From positions 10,129,001 to 10,193,000 of the forward strand of contig OX335652.1 of assembly GCA_946894095.1 (NCBI GenBank): 64,000 nucleotides of DNA, read 5' to 3'. The notes below the pieces were generated by a model, which was not told the DNA's origin, searched no databases, and saw only the letters and a list, made by a program, of their open reading frames with translations. The DNA comes from Incurvaria masculella (taxonomy: Eukaryota > Arthropoda > Insecta > Lepidoptera > Incurvariidae). Position 1 is the first letter of the stretch. Each line of letters opens with the position of its first letter. The translations under genes and the position numbers were made by a program. Of the stretch, positions 10,795 through 21,844 are shown one piece after another.

Positions 10795-11176
10795 CAGCCT
10801 CAGTGGCCCAGTGGCGCGACATTTCGGCGATCGCTCTGCGAAGTTAAGCAACGCTGGGTCCGGTCTGGTCTTGGATGGGTGACCATTCGACCGTTGAGAG
10901 AGGCTGGCCGTGGTTCGGATTCCACGTTAAGCTGTAGGTCCCCTTCTTTACTTACTAGGTGGTAGGGTTTATTCTGCCCGGGTTGGTACCATCGCATTGG
11001 ATGAACGATGGTCTAAGCGGCAATGAAAATTGTCCGTGTTTTCCATCCAGTTCAATGTAGCCGTACAATATAAGGAAGGTCCTGGCATGGCACCTTGTTA
11101 CCATGTATTGTGTTGGGCTAATACCATGACAGAACTTGTGGTATTAGCCATCCATGTCCAGTCACATAAAAAAAAA
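10795..11176 (+). mobile_element. SINE with 5S rRNA-derived head
   Basis: The head at 10829-10884 resembles the internal promoter region of 5S rRNA (AAGTTAAGCAACGCTGGG, then TTGGATGGGTGACC, the A box and C box positions). The body follows: TTCGGATTCCACG, ACTAGGTGGTAGGG, GGTTGGTACCATCGCA, TCCGTGTTTTCCATCCAG. The tail GGTATTAGCCATCCATG ends in poly(A). This is the layout of a Pol III-transcribed retroposon. A full minus-strand copy with the same head is at 38520. A true 5S gene is excluded because the 3' half of 5S is absent. Confidence 0.75.
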
Positions 11177-11344
11177 TGTACGTAGTAATATATGAGGCAA
11201 TGGGGGCGTCGTAGAAATCTCGCCCAGGGCGCTGGTGGTGCTAAAACCGGCACTGCACCTAACCGATTTCAATGTTTAGTTAATATGTATCGTTTGTTCT
11301 CGCTTGAAGGAAAGCCTACTTTTTATTCCATTTTTCATATTTTT

Positions 11345-11370
11345 CTCGACAGGAGCTGGGTACCGCAGCT
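11345..11370 (+). mobile_element. Helitron 3' terminus remnant
   Basis: GGAGCTGGGTACCGCAGCTAG followed by T matches the 3' end of the Helitron that ends at 21159. No matching 5' end is visible nearby, so only a tail remains. Confidence 0.45.
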
Positions 11371-11804
11371 AGTTATTATGTCATATACTAATATGCATTC
11401 GATATTACATAATCGTAGAACATAATTTCTGCCAAACGCCCGACAAACATATTGCCGGCGTCACCAAAATCGTGTTTGGGCATCAGACGTAAGGAATGTC
11501 ATATTTGTTCTTTTTTTTTCTTTTTGTGTCCGTGTCAATGTGTCCTTGCTTCACAAGATTTGATACAAATCACATTCCTTGGAACAAATACCCAAAAGTG
11601 TGCACGGGTATCAAACTACCCACTAGTCTGATATGAAGAAAAAAATTACGAGCTTTTTAAACTTGTATACCTAAGATAAAAAAAAAATTAAATTTTTTTT
11701 AAATACTTTCTTGTAATGTGACTTTTCTAAATGTTTAGATAATCTTATTTATACTTATTACAATGACATACGTATTAATTTCATTAACATAAGAAATTAA
11801 AACA
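11371..11804. other. no gene recognised
   Basis: AT-rich sequence. Around 11555-11590, AAATCACATTCCTTGGAA matches the terminal part of the foldback family seen intact at 55163-55577. Otherwise I see nothing. Confidence 0.35.
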
Positions 11805-12089
11805 ACCGGCCAAGTGCGAGTCGGACTCGCACACGAAGGGTTCCGCACCATCGTACAAGATGTAAAACAAAAAAAAAGTTTTTCGCATGGATCCCCCCTT
11901 TAATTTTTATTACTTTAAAATTCTACCTATTGGTTGTTAAAGCGGAAAAATAAATACACATTCTGTGAAAATTTCAACTGCCTACCTGAACCGTAATGGG
12001 CTCATGAGATATAGCCCTTTGACAGACGGACTGACATAGTAATATGGTTCCGTTTTCATGGTTCCCTTTGGGTACGGACCCCTAAAAAG
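11805..12089 (+). repeat. lepidopteran interspersed repeat (CCGGCCAAGTGCGAGTCGG type)
   Basis: It starts CCGGCCAAGTGCGAGTCGGA, then GAAGGGTTCCG, and ends with TACGGACCCCTAAAAAG after a CAGACGGAC segment. The same sequence recurs at 26040, 27812, 33724, 40042 and, reversed, 45958. The GGTTCCGT and ACGGAACC ends are inverted. It is very common in lepidopteran genomes. It has no ORF and I do not assign a class. Confidence 0.7.
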
Positions 12090-13009
12090 TCAAGCCAAAC
12101 CTAAAGTCAAAGCCACAATCAGAGGGAGAACCTTTTTTTCGGTTTATTCTTGATTTTGTTTTAATAATTAATGCAAAAAAATTATAATATTTGAAAGAAA
12201 CGGTTGGTTGAGTTATTAATTAATAAAAAATGAGGTCCTTATGTATGAATTGGCGTTTTATCGAACGATCTTTTTAATTTGAGTTTCAGCGACATCTACA
12301 TTTGAAACATTGTGATCAGATTTTGAAAATAATATGAAAAAGTTTATCGTCGGCCCGCTCGATCGTTATTGCAAACTTTGACTAAAAAACTCGTTATTTT
12401 TTGTAAAAGAATTCCTGATTTTTTGGAACTGTGCCTGTTTGGCAGAGTTTTGAGCTTGTTTACATTAAGAATCTGTTTTTAGAAACGTGTAATCCGTCAA
12501 TACGTTTATTTGGGCTTGTTTTCATTTCTCGCAATCGAGGCACTTCCATTTTTGTGGCAGTTTTCGGGAACATATCTGACAATAAAGATTAGCGTTACTG
12601 TCCATGAATTCCTCGGAGCACCCTCTAGTGTCAGGTGCTGGAGAGTATTGCTATGCTATTTGTCCAAATTAGTAAACAGAGAGATTATGTGTTCTGTTAC
12701 AAAGTCCACTCAATAGATGGCGCTGATATTAGTTCTGACATATACTTAAGAGGAAAGGAAACATTCCTCTGTATGGTTCTGGGGACAGTGCAGTAAGATA
12801 TCAAGTAATTGAAATAATTATTGAGGTATTTATCTTCGCAAATTGTCAATCGAATTTATAGGAAGATTTTTTTGTGTTATTAAATCGATTGCCGCTGAGA
12901 GCTCACCAGCGCGCACTCGCACTGCAGTTCCAGACTCCGAAATGCCACACTAGTCACGAGTATTTCAAATGCATGAGTATTTATAATAATTCATTCAGCA
13001 AAGGGTTAA
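12090..13009. other. no gene recognised
   Basis: No exon, ORF or terminal repeat that I can support. A motif of the AATAGATGGCGCTGAT type occurs at 12711. Confidence 0.35.
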
Positions 13010-14345
13010 ACATATTTGTCAGTCACCCGACCACAAACTGGGGTGAAGCTATTGATAAACACAGGCAGCAACGCCTCGTTGCTAGACTAAAGGAGAACAG
13101 AAAATGTTTCTGGATGGGGTTTCCAGAACTTTGTCGAGTTTAGCGTGAGCAAGACAAAGCCATGTGTATTTGGTGCGCAGCGGACACCATTTATAGCAAC
13201 TCCAACCTTCCAGGATCCAATTGCAGATTCAAAACCACGGATTGCCGCATGACCACGTCGCACGCCATATTGAGGACAAGGCCAAGCTCGCCTCAAAAAA
13301 TCTAGGAGTCCTCAAAAAGGGAGTGTCAGTATTTCACGTCTTACAAAAATACTGCTCCACAAGGCGGAGATAAGGTCCTGCGTGGATCGTTATTAGCACG
13401 TTATTAGTATTTGTGGGATGGTTTAGCTAACAAACTGCTTGGCTTCTTAGGCCCATTCTCCACCAATGCGGAGTTGGGCGGAGCGGACAGGAGCGGAGAT
13501 GCCTAGCGGGTTGGGTGTATCCACTGAAGCTGAGCCGAGATGTGTGCTGGATAGAGCGGAGCTGTGGGCGGCAGCGAGCGAGGAGATGGGATACGTAGCG
13601 AGACGACAGTTTAGTGCGGGCCAGGTGGGTAGCGAGGCGATACTAGCAACGCGGCACCGCCTGCTCCCATCTCCGCTCGCCTCCGCTGCGCGCCGCTGCC
13701 AGCTGCCGGCTCGCTAGGTACCCATCTCCGCTTTGATCGCGAGGCCCATACAAATTGACACATCTACGCTCCGCTCAGCTCGAGCCGTGTCCACTGAAGC
13801 GGAGCGGAGATTGGTAAACACATCTCCGCTCCGCTCCGCCCAGCTCCGCTTTGGTAGATTATGGGCCTTAGACTCGATGCAGCGCCGTAACGTGTGCCTC
13901 GTCGACGTCTCCAAAGTGTTCACGAATTTAGAGTATCTCCAACTCCGAAGGGATGTCTAACTCTCGTTGTGTTTTATCGTGTACCGGGGAGAATGCTCTT
14001 CGGAGCTGTATAGTCCTATCCCCCAACTTCTCCATTCGTCCTTTTATCGCTCAACGCGCAAGAGGCGACCGATTCGCTGTCGTCATTCCTCGAATTAGAA
14101 GCTATAGATCCTTTAAATGCTTATTTAATAGAATCGGTAAATGCAAATGCAAGGTTTCAGTTTCGGTAATTTTATTTCCTCCATTAGATCTATATTACAT
14201 ACTGTATGCATACCGTCATTTTTCATTTCAAGAAGAGCCGATCAGAAACTTCACCAGGTATGTCATCGTATTTTTTCCCCCCAAAGTACAATCTGGGGTC
14301 CTTTTAACTTGATGTGAAGTTTAACCTGCCGGCAGCAGTTTTCGA
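13010..14345 (+). pseudogene. Jockey-like LINE reverse transcriptase remnant, split by a MITE
   Basis: Fragments of the C-terminal part of a non-LTR retrotransposon polymerase appear in shifting frames. They include VEFSVSKTKPCVFGAQ near 13134-13180, then a KILLHKAEIRS-like thumb segment. After the MITE (13450-13867) come LDSMQRRNV, FIAQRARGDRF near 14044-14075, and a final block like the FPPKYNLGPF of the copy at 44565. Several stops and frameshifts make it dead. Related ends occur at 27640, 44562 and 63345. The clade assignment rests on motif memory. Confidence 0.6.
13450..13867. mobile_element. GC-rich MITE with TTA target duplication (PIF/Harbinger-like)
   Basis: TTA at 13447-13449 and 13868-13870 flanks a 418-bp element with inverted ends: GGCCCATTCTCCACCAATGC with TTGGTAGATTATGGGCC. 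Many GGAGCGGA motifs occur inside, which create chance GC-rich ORFs. Removing the element and one TTA joins the LINE reading frame on either side. A TWA duplication and GGCC start suggest PIF/Harbinger. Confidence 0.7.
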
Positions 14346-16347
14346 AAAGTCCATAGTCGCTGGGCACCTCTTTCTGGTCCTCTCCTAAGATGTGCCCTAT
14401 GACACCCATGAGTTTTGCGATCGTTTTCAGGGGCTACGAAAAGGTGTTTCCTCACACAGTGCCGCGAATTTTCGCAGTGAATGGGCCATCTGGCTCTGCG
14501 TGTTGAGCGAGGGTGAAAAGGCGACGGAGGGATTGCTACGCAATCCCTCCGTCGCCTCCGCCTCCGCTCCGAAGAGCCGGTGGTAGAGATAATAAAATAC
14601 AGAAAGAGACCCTATATCTCTGTAGAGTTGAAGGGCCTTAAATCGAATCCAAAGAGTCCAGCAGGTACTGCGAACAATGCTCCTCGAAATACTTTTTCTG
14701 CACCTTGTAGAGCAGAATTTTCAGTCTAACCAAAACATTATTAGAATTAATGCCCTTGTTGGTTTACCTGTTTTCAAATACTGTTTGGTTTTCGTTTCCA
14801 CAAAACCCCATTAATTTTAGTAAATGAATGAACTCATATCATATCATATCATTGATACATGCGCATATTATTTCTGAAAATCGTTTAATTTTGACTTTAC
14901 AACATTCATTGTTACATCTTTCAGTTCTTAAGAAATAATTCTATGTACGCATTTTTTTTAATGTTGGTAGGTTTTCTATACAATTATAATTTAAAACATA
15001 GTTAACATAATTGCAATTGACTACGCATAAGCTAGTTTTTCAAAAACGTTTTGCTTGTGAAAATTCATCTAGATAAACTATGACCCCGCAAAATCGATCC
15101 GAGTGTAACAGATTATTTTTTGTCAATACGTTGCACGTGGAAACATATGTACTTAAATGAAATTAATTAAGAACCAAAGTTATAGTCTTTTCCACAAACA
15201 TCTGCGAGGCCTTCCCAGTCATTTATCTAGACGATTCTTACCTAAAAATAACTGTTCATAAAATACAATGCACAAGCATGTACGGTTAAAATTTGTTATA
15301 GGTAAAATAAGTTACCTACATAATTTAAAATATTATAAAAGGTGAACTATTCGTATGTTTATTTTATGCATGTAGCTTCTCTATTAATTTTACTTTAGAA
15401 ATATATAGTTTTTTATTTCTAAGTACGTAGGATGATAACAACAAGCATGCTCACCTCATCATTAAACGATAATAAGGTACATTTGACTAGAATATTCTGC
15501 ATTTAAATATTTAACGCAATAACGAAATAATTGCAAGATTCTATTTTTAAATTAAGTACTATTAACGTTTAGAATCCGAAGATTTTCAAATCTATATTCT
15601 TTGATAAAATTGAGATAGGTTTTATTTCTTAAATTCGAACCGAATCAATCAACATGACAATATTAGGCTGGGATCATGTCGATCAACTCGGACCAAACGA
15701 ATTAAAAATTATAATCTTTTTTGTATTTTTTATAGTAAACTTGTATACATTTGTTTGAAGCACTTTTAGAAAGCAATGAAATCAATATATTTTCTCAACC
15801 AATATGTAAATGCATACATCTTTCACACGTGTAATTCGCTAGAATATTATATAATTTGAATTGAATTCGGTTACGATACACTTTCATGAATCAACCACAG
15901 ATTATAAGTACAATCATCATCAAAGTTAAGTTCATGCTCGTAATTATTTATAATTTTTAACATTATTTTAAGGTTTGTTCGTAACGGCTCATTCATGTGA
16001 TGTCCAGTCGAACAAAGAGTTAAGGATACACATCCGGTTGAATGAAAAAATGAACAGTTGAAATACTTTGACTTTTGGAAACAATTATAGGGTTTAGTTT
16101 AGTATACATTCAAACATAGTTGAGGATGTCTACTAGTTACTGAGTAAACAAAATCCTAACAAGATTGAATCGATATTTAAACACCATTCATTTTTACGTT
16201 TAACCGGAAGTGTATCCTTTAACCTTTGGTTGACTGTCCTGATCGGTATGTGTTCGATGCATGTTCCGGTTGTGGGTGTCGGCGGGGCGGTGGGAGGGTG
16301 CGGTGCGGTGCGGCGGGGCGGCGGGCGCGGGCGGGGGGGGGGGGTGC
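14346..16347. other. no separate gene; contains the DH31 3' flank
   Basis: AT-rich sequence with no exon seen. It includes the 17-bp-stem hairpin at 14520 and, just beyond the DH31 stop, a GC-rich run (16263-16347, with a G tract at 16332-16344) that would lie in the DH31 3' UTR. Possible minus-strand AATAAA signals (TTTATT on plus) lie near 15357, 15409 and 15620, and I cannot tell which is used. Confidence 0.35.
14520..14556. repeat. perfect 17-bp inverted repeat with 3-nt loop
   Basis: GGCGACGGAGGGATTGC at 14520-14536 and its exact complement at 14540-14556 are separated by TAC. The short arms and tiny loop suggest a recent inverted duplication. It is not preceded or followed by a recognisable gene, so I do not call it a terminator. 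Confidence 0.6.
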
Positions 16348-19300
16348 CTACTGCGCGGGCGCGTCGCGTCGCCTCCGCCCGGGTCCGCCGGCGAAGTTGG
16401 CCGCCGCCAGACCCATCAGGTGCTTGGCCTGCAGCGCGCCGGAGTAGCCCCGGCTCAGGCCCAGGTCGAGACCTCGCTTCGTGCTGCAACCAACGTCGCT
16501 CGTTACATTTTCTGAGATCCAAGTATTTTAGAACTGGCATCATTATTTTTTGTAGTTACACTGAGAAAACGCAACCGTATAAATTGTTATTTACAACCGA
16601 ATAAATTGGTTACGATACAGCTTACAGTATAATTTGCTAATAGCAACCGTGCTAACTCTGTTACGCTTATACGGTTAGTTTTAACAGAAATTCTGCTATT
16701 ATTAAATATTTTAAGTAGTTGAAATCTACTGTTTTAACAGCTAAATTAGCAGAGTTAATTGCATTTTTTACAGTTTTACAATAACCCTATATTAATAGCA
16801 GAGATTTTTTTGTTAATATTAAATGAGTATTGGCTATGAAATAACCTTTTTGCCATTAGCAGAGTGAAAATCGCGTTGTGCTAACCATCCGTTTCCTCAG
16901 TGTACAAATATAAAGGTTAGACTGGAACACACGGTCAGCCTCGGTAGCCTTGAGGCGCGACGCCTTGCGATTCGATAAGCACCCCTCTGAGCGTGGCTGG
17001 GTTCTGGATGGGTGACCATTTTCAACCGTTGAGGCTGGCCGTGGTTCGGATTCCACGTAAAACTGTAGGTCCTTTTCCTAGGTGGTAGGGTCAATCCCGT
17101 CCGGGTTGGTACCACCGCATTGCGGCATTGAAAAATTGTCCGTGTTTTCCATCCAGTTCATTGTAGCCGAGCAGTATAAAGGAAGGTCCTGGCACGTCAC
17201 CTAGTTTCCATGCAGTTTGTGTATCTGACGGTCGGTATTAGCCATCCATGTCCAGTTAGACAAAAAAAACCTTGTAACCGTCCGACAATGAGTGCGTTAC
17301 GGACATTGACTGAAAACGTTTAATCAATGCAGTTATGTGTAAATATAAACACTATATTAGTAGTAGGCATTGATTACGGGAGGAGAGACTGCACTGTAGA
17401 ATAATTCCAAATTATGGTTATGCAGCAGGTGGCGAAATTGAGAGATGCAATACCAGCGATTGGTATGTTTTTCTGGTTCGGGTCCAGCCTCGCAGTATAT
17501 TCATAAATTAGTTATTCAAACAGGGATCTATATTTAATAAATATGACCTTGCTTCTAGGTCGATTACACATACATATCACATTCCTTGGAAATTACGACG
17601 TACTTGGTTAGTACGAAAAAGTACATTATTAGTTATAATTAAACGAATGATACTATATGAAAGTAGGGTAAAAGATTTTGATCTGGGGGTTTCTAGGGTA
17701 AGTTCATTCGCCGGATGAACAAGGAAGTGATTGATAAAATTCATGCCATGCTAACAGGTAAATTTCAGTTCATTTGGCCGAAAAACAGTAACTTGACTGT
17801 TAGTATGGTACCAAATTCAACTAATGTTCAGATTTAATTACTCACTTGCCGTTCGTCCGGCAAGTTAGTTTACCATAGTAACCCCACAGGTTATGACATC
17901 ACTCCTGACAATGATAAAGGTACAGTGAATTGTTCGATGTCATTCTATAGAAAGGTCCTGTACAGGCATCAACCAGGACCTCGATAATCTCCAGAATGTC
18001 GCACGTGCTCATGATCTAAAAATAAACCCTACAAAAAGCGCGTATATCGTAATTCACCAAACAAAAATTCAAATAAACATAAACGGGGAAAGTATCCCCG
18101 AATCTGATACTGCGCGTAACTTAGGTCTAAAGTTAGATCAACACTTGCGCTATAAGGAACACATTAACTTAAAGGCAGGTTTTGCTTTTGCCAAACTTAG
18201 AACTCTTTACAAACTTCGACCTTTTCTCTCTCAGGAGGTACGCAATTTACTGTGTGAAAGTCTAATATTGTCACAATTAGGTTACTGTGACATAGTTTAT
18301 GGCCCTTGTCTGGACACAAAAAGTTCAAAGATGGTGCAAAGAGTACAGAATGCCTGTATGCGCTTCATTTATGATATTCCTCGACGAAACCATATAACGC
18401 CATATCTTAATGGCTACAAAATTTTAAATATGAAAAATAGACGAAAACATAAATTCCTTACATTTTTATTCAACGTAATTAATAATAAAACCCCAGAATA
18501 TCTCTTCAATAAATTACAATGGTCACAAAATACACACCAATACAAAACAAGAGCAAGTTCCACCCTTCTAATGATTCCAAAACACAAGAGAGCCGCATTC
18601 AGAAGTAGTTTTAAATATGCTGCCAGCAAATGCTGGAACGACTTGCCGCCACCAATTCGAACAAAAAAAAAACTCAACCCATTTAAAAAAGCATGTATGA
18701 ATTTGCTTCTATCTTAACAAAAAGAACCTGGCTCAAATAAACTAATGAATACCCACATATATTAAATGCATTCTGTATGTAAATATATATATAATAAGAC
18801 ATATCAAATTCACCTTCAAAATGTAACACTTGCTTTAAAAACTATCATTAAACATATCAAGATACACATATTCACATTCCCATACATCCTTTAGCACATA
18901 CACTCAAAGCAAAATACTATCTATCGATACCCCATCAAGCAGACAGCTCACTAGCACTCATCCAAAGAACATATACATACACACAAAACTGTCACACCGT
19001 GTCACTGAACAACCACGCAACACACCCTCACACACCAACACACCCTGACACACCAACACACCAACACAGCCTCACACACCAACACATCCCCAACAACTAG
19101 GTGGTGACTGAAAACTAGCGTCGCCTGATTGCTGTAGCATGCTGCAGCTTTTGTAAGTACGAACCATCGCTGAGTCACAGTCCTTTTCCTTAGGGTACTA
19201 TTTTAGTTAATTTCTTCTATTTTTTATATTAAGATTTTCTATTTAAGTGTAATTTAATTTATTTTTCTCTGTTTAACCATGTACCTTAATCGAATAAATG

Positions 19301-19760
19301 TTTTTCTATTTCTATTCTATTCTATTCTATTCTAAATACATCTGAGAGTGATTGTAAATGTTTGTGTTCAGAACGACGTACTTATCCATTTTGCGTTCCA
19401 TTTGTATCATATTGCCGAGTCGGTTCAGCATGTCCATGATCTCCTCGGGTTCCATCTGCGTCTCCAGGTCTCCCAGGTAGTAGTTCGGCTGGCTGTAAGC
19501 ACACACACCACGGTCTTAAAGGCGTGAAGTCACGAGAAAAAAAAACGAAAATTATTTTTTAATTTGACTAAGGAAACAGGCACGAGCCATTGGAATTGGA
19601 TCAACTCATTATCCTCTTAAGTAATCACGTAATACTTCCTCCAGAAGGCAGAGAGAAGCGGAGCAGGGTACAACTACCTGGGGTAAGCGGCGGCGGGCAC
19701 GAGCAGCGCCACCAGCACGCAGCACGCCAGCGCGCAGCACGCGCTCCTCAGTAGCTGCAT
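16348..19760 (-). CDS. DH31: diuretic hormone 31 (calcitonin-like) precursor, three coding exons
   Basis: The coding exons on the minus strand are 19678-19760, 19382-19492 and 16348-16483 (83, 111 and 136 nt; 109 codons plus TAG). All introns have GT-AG borders and phases fit: AG|C gives Ser and AA|C gives Asn. Exon 1 starts MQLLRS and is a hydrophobic signal peptide ([15 protein letters not shown]). Exon 2 encodes an acidic spacer ([20 protein letters not shown]). Exon 3 gives the dibasic site TKR, the 31-residue hormone starting [12 protein letters not shown] and ending NFAGGP, then GRRRR for amidation and cleavage, and a short tail. DH31 is a secreted neuropeptide acting through a family B GPCR on Malpighian tubules and gut. 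A CGCAG acceptor directly before the G of GATG (19761) implies a further 5' noncoding exon. The large intron 16484-19381 holds a SINE and a LINE end. Confidence 0.93.
16381..16473 (-). other. DH31: mature DH31 peptide coding segment
   Basis: This is exactly 31 codons, from GGT (Gly1, 16471-16473) to CCC (Pro31, 16381-16383). The conserved C-terminal half reads [16 protein letters not shown] and is followed by Gly-Arg-Arg-Arg-Arg, so the peptide should be C-terminally amidated at Pro31. The segment is much richer in GC than its surroundings, in keeping with a selected exon in AT-rich DNA. Confidence 0.92.
16934..17269 (+). mobile_element. SINE with hybrid head, in the DH31 intron
   Basis: The shared body and tail are present (GGTTCGGATTCCACG, GGTAGGGTCAATCCCG, TTGTCCGTGTTTTCCATCC, GGTATTAGCCATCCATG, A-rich end). 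The head differs: TCGGTAGCCTTGAGGCGCGA then GATTCGATAAGC, joined to a leftover 5S-type C box segment (TTCTGGATGGGTGACC). It lies antisense within the DH31 intron. A similar head occurs reversed at 43320-43637. Confidence 0.65.
17390..17640 (-). mobile_element. foldback family fragment (GATCGTGAAGCAAG type)
   Basis: The reverse complement matches the element at 55163-55577: TTCCAAGGAATGTGATATGT, then AATCGACCTAGAAGCAAGG and GAATATACTGCGAGGCTGGA. Only part is retained. It lies in the DH31 intron. Confidence 0.5.
17930..19335 (+). pseudogene. 5'-truncated LINE: RT C-terminus, 3' UTR and TTCTA tail
   Basis: An open frame without ATG runs from about 17950 to the stop at 18715-18717. It encodes the C-terminal part of a non-LTR polymerase: [61 protein letters not shown] and [14 protein letters not shown]. 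About 600 bp of 3' UTR follows, with a CACACCAACACACC-rich stretch (19010-19090) and a (TTCTA)n tail to 19335. The microsatellite tail and 5' truncation are as in CR1/Jockey-type copies. It inserted in the DH31 intron, opposite to the gene. The frame is intact, so it may be fairly young. Confidence 0.8.
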
Positions 19761-20169
19761 CCTGCGACACACACACACCTCACACACGTGAACACACCCT
19801 TCATGGACCACTGTATGGGTAGTCCGGTTCTCACCTTAGAGGGTTGTGTGCGTCCATGTATATGGCGCCACAGTCGTTCGTGATATTCGTGATGTTCGTC
19901 TATTTTTGATATAACTCCCTAAAAATCATTTGGGTGATCATTATGAGACAAAGTGCAAAAAGTTGCTAATTTTAAATGGCAACTTTTTGCAAAGATTCTC
20001 AGAATAATCTACGCGATTCCAGCTTATTTTACATAACCGAATAATGTGCTCGACAATTCAGTTATAGTTCGTAACATTCTATGTTCGAACGACTGTGTCG
20101 CCATCTACTTTGACGTACAAACCCCCTTTTCGAAGTAACGTAACATATAGGAGTTTTTATTCAACCTGT
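19761..20169. other. upstream side of DH31; no coding exon seen
   Basis: It starts with the splice acceptor of DH31 coding exon 1 (minus strand) and a short CA-rich run. I see no other exon. Two motifs near 19977 and 19930 (AACTTTTTGCA / TGCAAAAAGTTG) form a small inverted repeat. Confidence 0.35.
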
Positions 20170-21228
20170 CATAAACAAACTCAGACTCCAGATTAACATA
20201 CAGATGTAAACGGCAACTCCACGTTTAAGATGCGTTAGCTGTCAAATCAAACTCGCACTCGAAAATGTACGCGTGTTACAATCTAATAATATATAATAAA
20301 TATTATAAAGGGGAAAGTTTGTAATAATGGATGGATGGATGGATGGATGGATGGATGGATGTTTGTTACTCTTTCACGTAAAAACTACTGAATGGATTTT
20401 AATGAAACTTTACAATAATATAGCTTATACATCAGAATAGGACATAGGCTACAATTTATAAAGATATTGTGCCCATGGGCTTTAGAACTTTCACGGGGCT
20501 GCGAAAACGATGCCGGTAGCGCTACTTCACACCAGGGGGAGCGGGGCCGGGGGCGGGGCGGGCGGTCCGACGGAGGCGGGTACGGCTTGGTATTTCCCGC
20601 AACTTTAGGACTACTTGGCAAAATCCTTGAGAACCAATTACTCGATTTAGATGCGGATTGTATCTACGTCTAGCCTGATTCTACTCAAAACTTATAGGCT
20701 ACATAATATAACGCTTCATTACCTGAACTTGCGAACCACTAACCCGATTTATGTGCGTATTTTATCAATAGGATCTCTGGGAGCAGTCAGGTTCGAGATG
20801 GGTTACTGTTTTCGATGTTGAGGCTACCTGTGGGTTGAAGTCCACGCAAAACTTAACTACATTACACGTTACTTACTTACTAGGTAAACAATGTTGCAGT
20901 GCAAGTGCAGAAAGGTTCTGGCGGCAAATGCTTTTTTTTTAAATAGCCACCAAATGTCAACGAAGCTCTAAATGGGAATTATTGGATGTTTCTCATTAAA
21001 TCATGCTGTTTCATCTCGAACATCTTGATTAAATTTGGTAGATGGATACATTGTCCTGGACCAGTTTGACCCTATTTTGGATCAGCCATGTGGGCTACTT
21101 TTTATCCATGAAATAGTTTAGCCGACACTAACCCGAGCGGAGCCGGGTACCGCAGCTAGTTCTCCATACATTTCATATAGTCGATTGATTTGACGTAAGT
21201 AAACGCCAAATTAGGTGAGAAGTCGGAC
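20170..21228. mobile_element. foldback MITE (GTCCGAGTT type) split by a Helitron
   Basis: The left part (20170-20281) contains GCTGTCAAATCAAACTCGCACTCG, and the right part (21160-21228) contains CTCCATACATTT, GTAAACGCCAAATTAGGTGAG and AAGTCGGAC. Both align to consecutive parts of the elements at 26685 and 43991. The Helitron 20282-21159 fits exactly between them. Confidence 0.6.
20282..21159 (+). mobile_element. non-autonomous Helitron, 878 bp
   Basis: The 5' end is TC at 20282, then TAATAATATATAATAAATAT and GGGGAAAGTTTGTAA. A (GGAT)n array follows at 20328-20361. The 3' end has hairpin ACCCGAGCGGAGCCGGGT (21130-21147) and CTAG at 21156-21159. The flanks are A and T. It has no Rep/helicase. 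A decayed SINE (TCGAGATGGGTTACTGTTTTC, 20790-20960) is embedded. GC-rich text at 20500-20585 gives chance ORFs on both strands. Confidence 0.75.
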
Positions 21229-21229
21229 T

Positions 21230-21600
21230 AAAGAAGCATCAGAAATGTATGCTCCCCATACAAATGTAGTTTACTATAAGAATTTGAAAACTACTCTTCC
21301 AATTTACTTGACATTTGTTATCTGATATCAATGAACAAGTATCTGTGCCTGCATGTTTTAGTTTTTTCAGTAAATCGAATGCATGAGAAAACAAAATGTG
21401 CATGAACATTAAATGTTTTCCAAGAAATATGTTTTCTTTCATTTGATTCGGTTTAGGTTCATAAAAAAAACTGCAGACGCAGATATTCATTGCCTGATAT
21501 AAGATATTAAATACCACTTAAATTAGAGCAGTGGATTTCAAATTATTAGGAATAAAATATTTATGTTTGTATGGGGAGCATAACATTTTAATACAGGTGT
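21230..21600. mobile_element. foldback element, third TTAA-type family, truncated copy
   Basis: GCATCAGAAA then GTATGCTCCCCATACAAATGTAG at the left, and TGTTTGTATGGGGAGCATAAC at the right, are inverted. The interior contains CTGTGCCTGCATGTTTT and its near-complement GCAGACGCAGATATT. It aligns with 55891-56268. Outer ends are incomplete because it abuts the neighbouring MITE. Confidence 0.6.
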
Positions 21601-21844
21601 TATCAGACGGCAGTTATGAGACCACAGTGCCAGGATGTCTTAATTGAACTGGCTGGAAATCACATATACCTATTTATTAATTCGCGTTATTTCTAACACA
21701 CCTGTTTTCATAAATCACAACACCTCAAATCATTGGAACGCGTTGAGGATTTTATAAATTGAGATAGAGACAGGTGGAATAATCTCGCGCGCGTCCATGA
21801 TATTGCTAACCAGTGCTATCTCCCGTGACTACCAGAACTAGTTA

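Noticed and set aside
10800..10997. 5S rRNA gene
   Set aside because: Only the internal-promoter half resembles 5S. It is fused to SINE body and poly(A), so it is a SINE head.
13466..13960. GC-rich ORFs at 13466-13960 on both strands
   Set aside because: They lie in the GGAGCGGA-rich MITE and have no conserved features.
16226..16604. Plus-strand GC-rich ORFs at 16226-16604
   Set aside because: They are shadows of the DH31 exon and its GC-rich 3' flank on the minus strand.
20385..20673. ORFs in the GC-rich patch at 20467-20673
   Set aside because: They fall inside the Helitron 20282-21159 and are open on both strands without domains.
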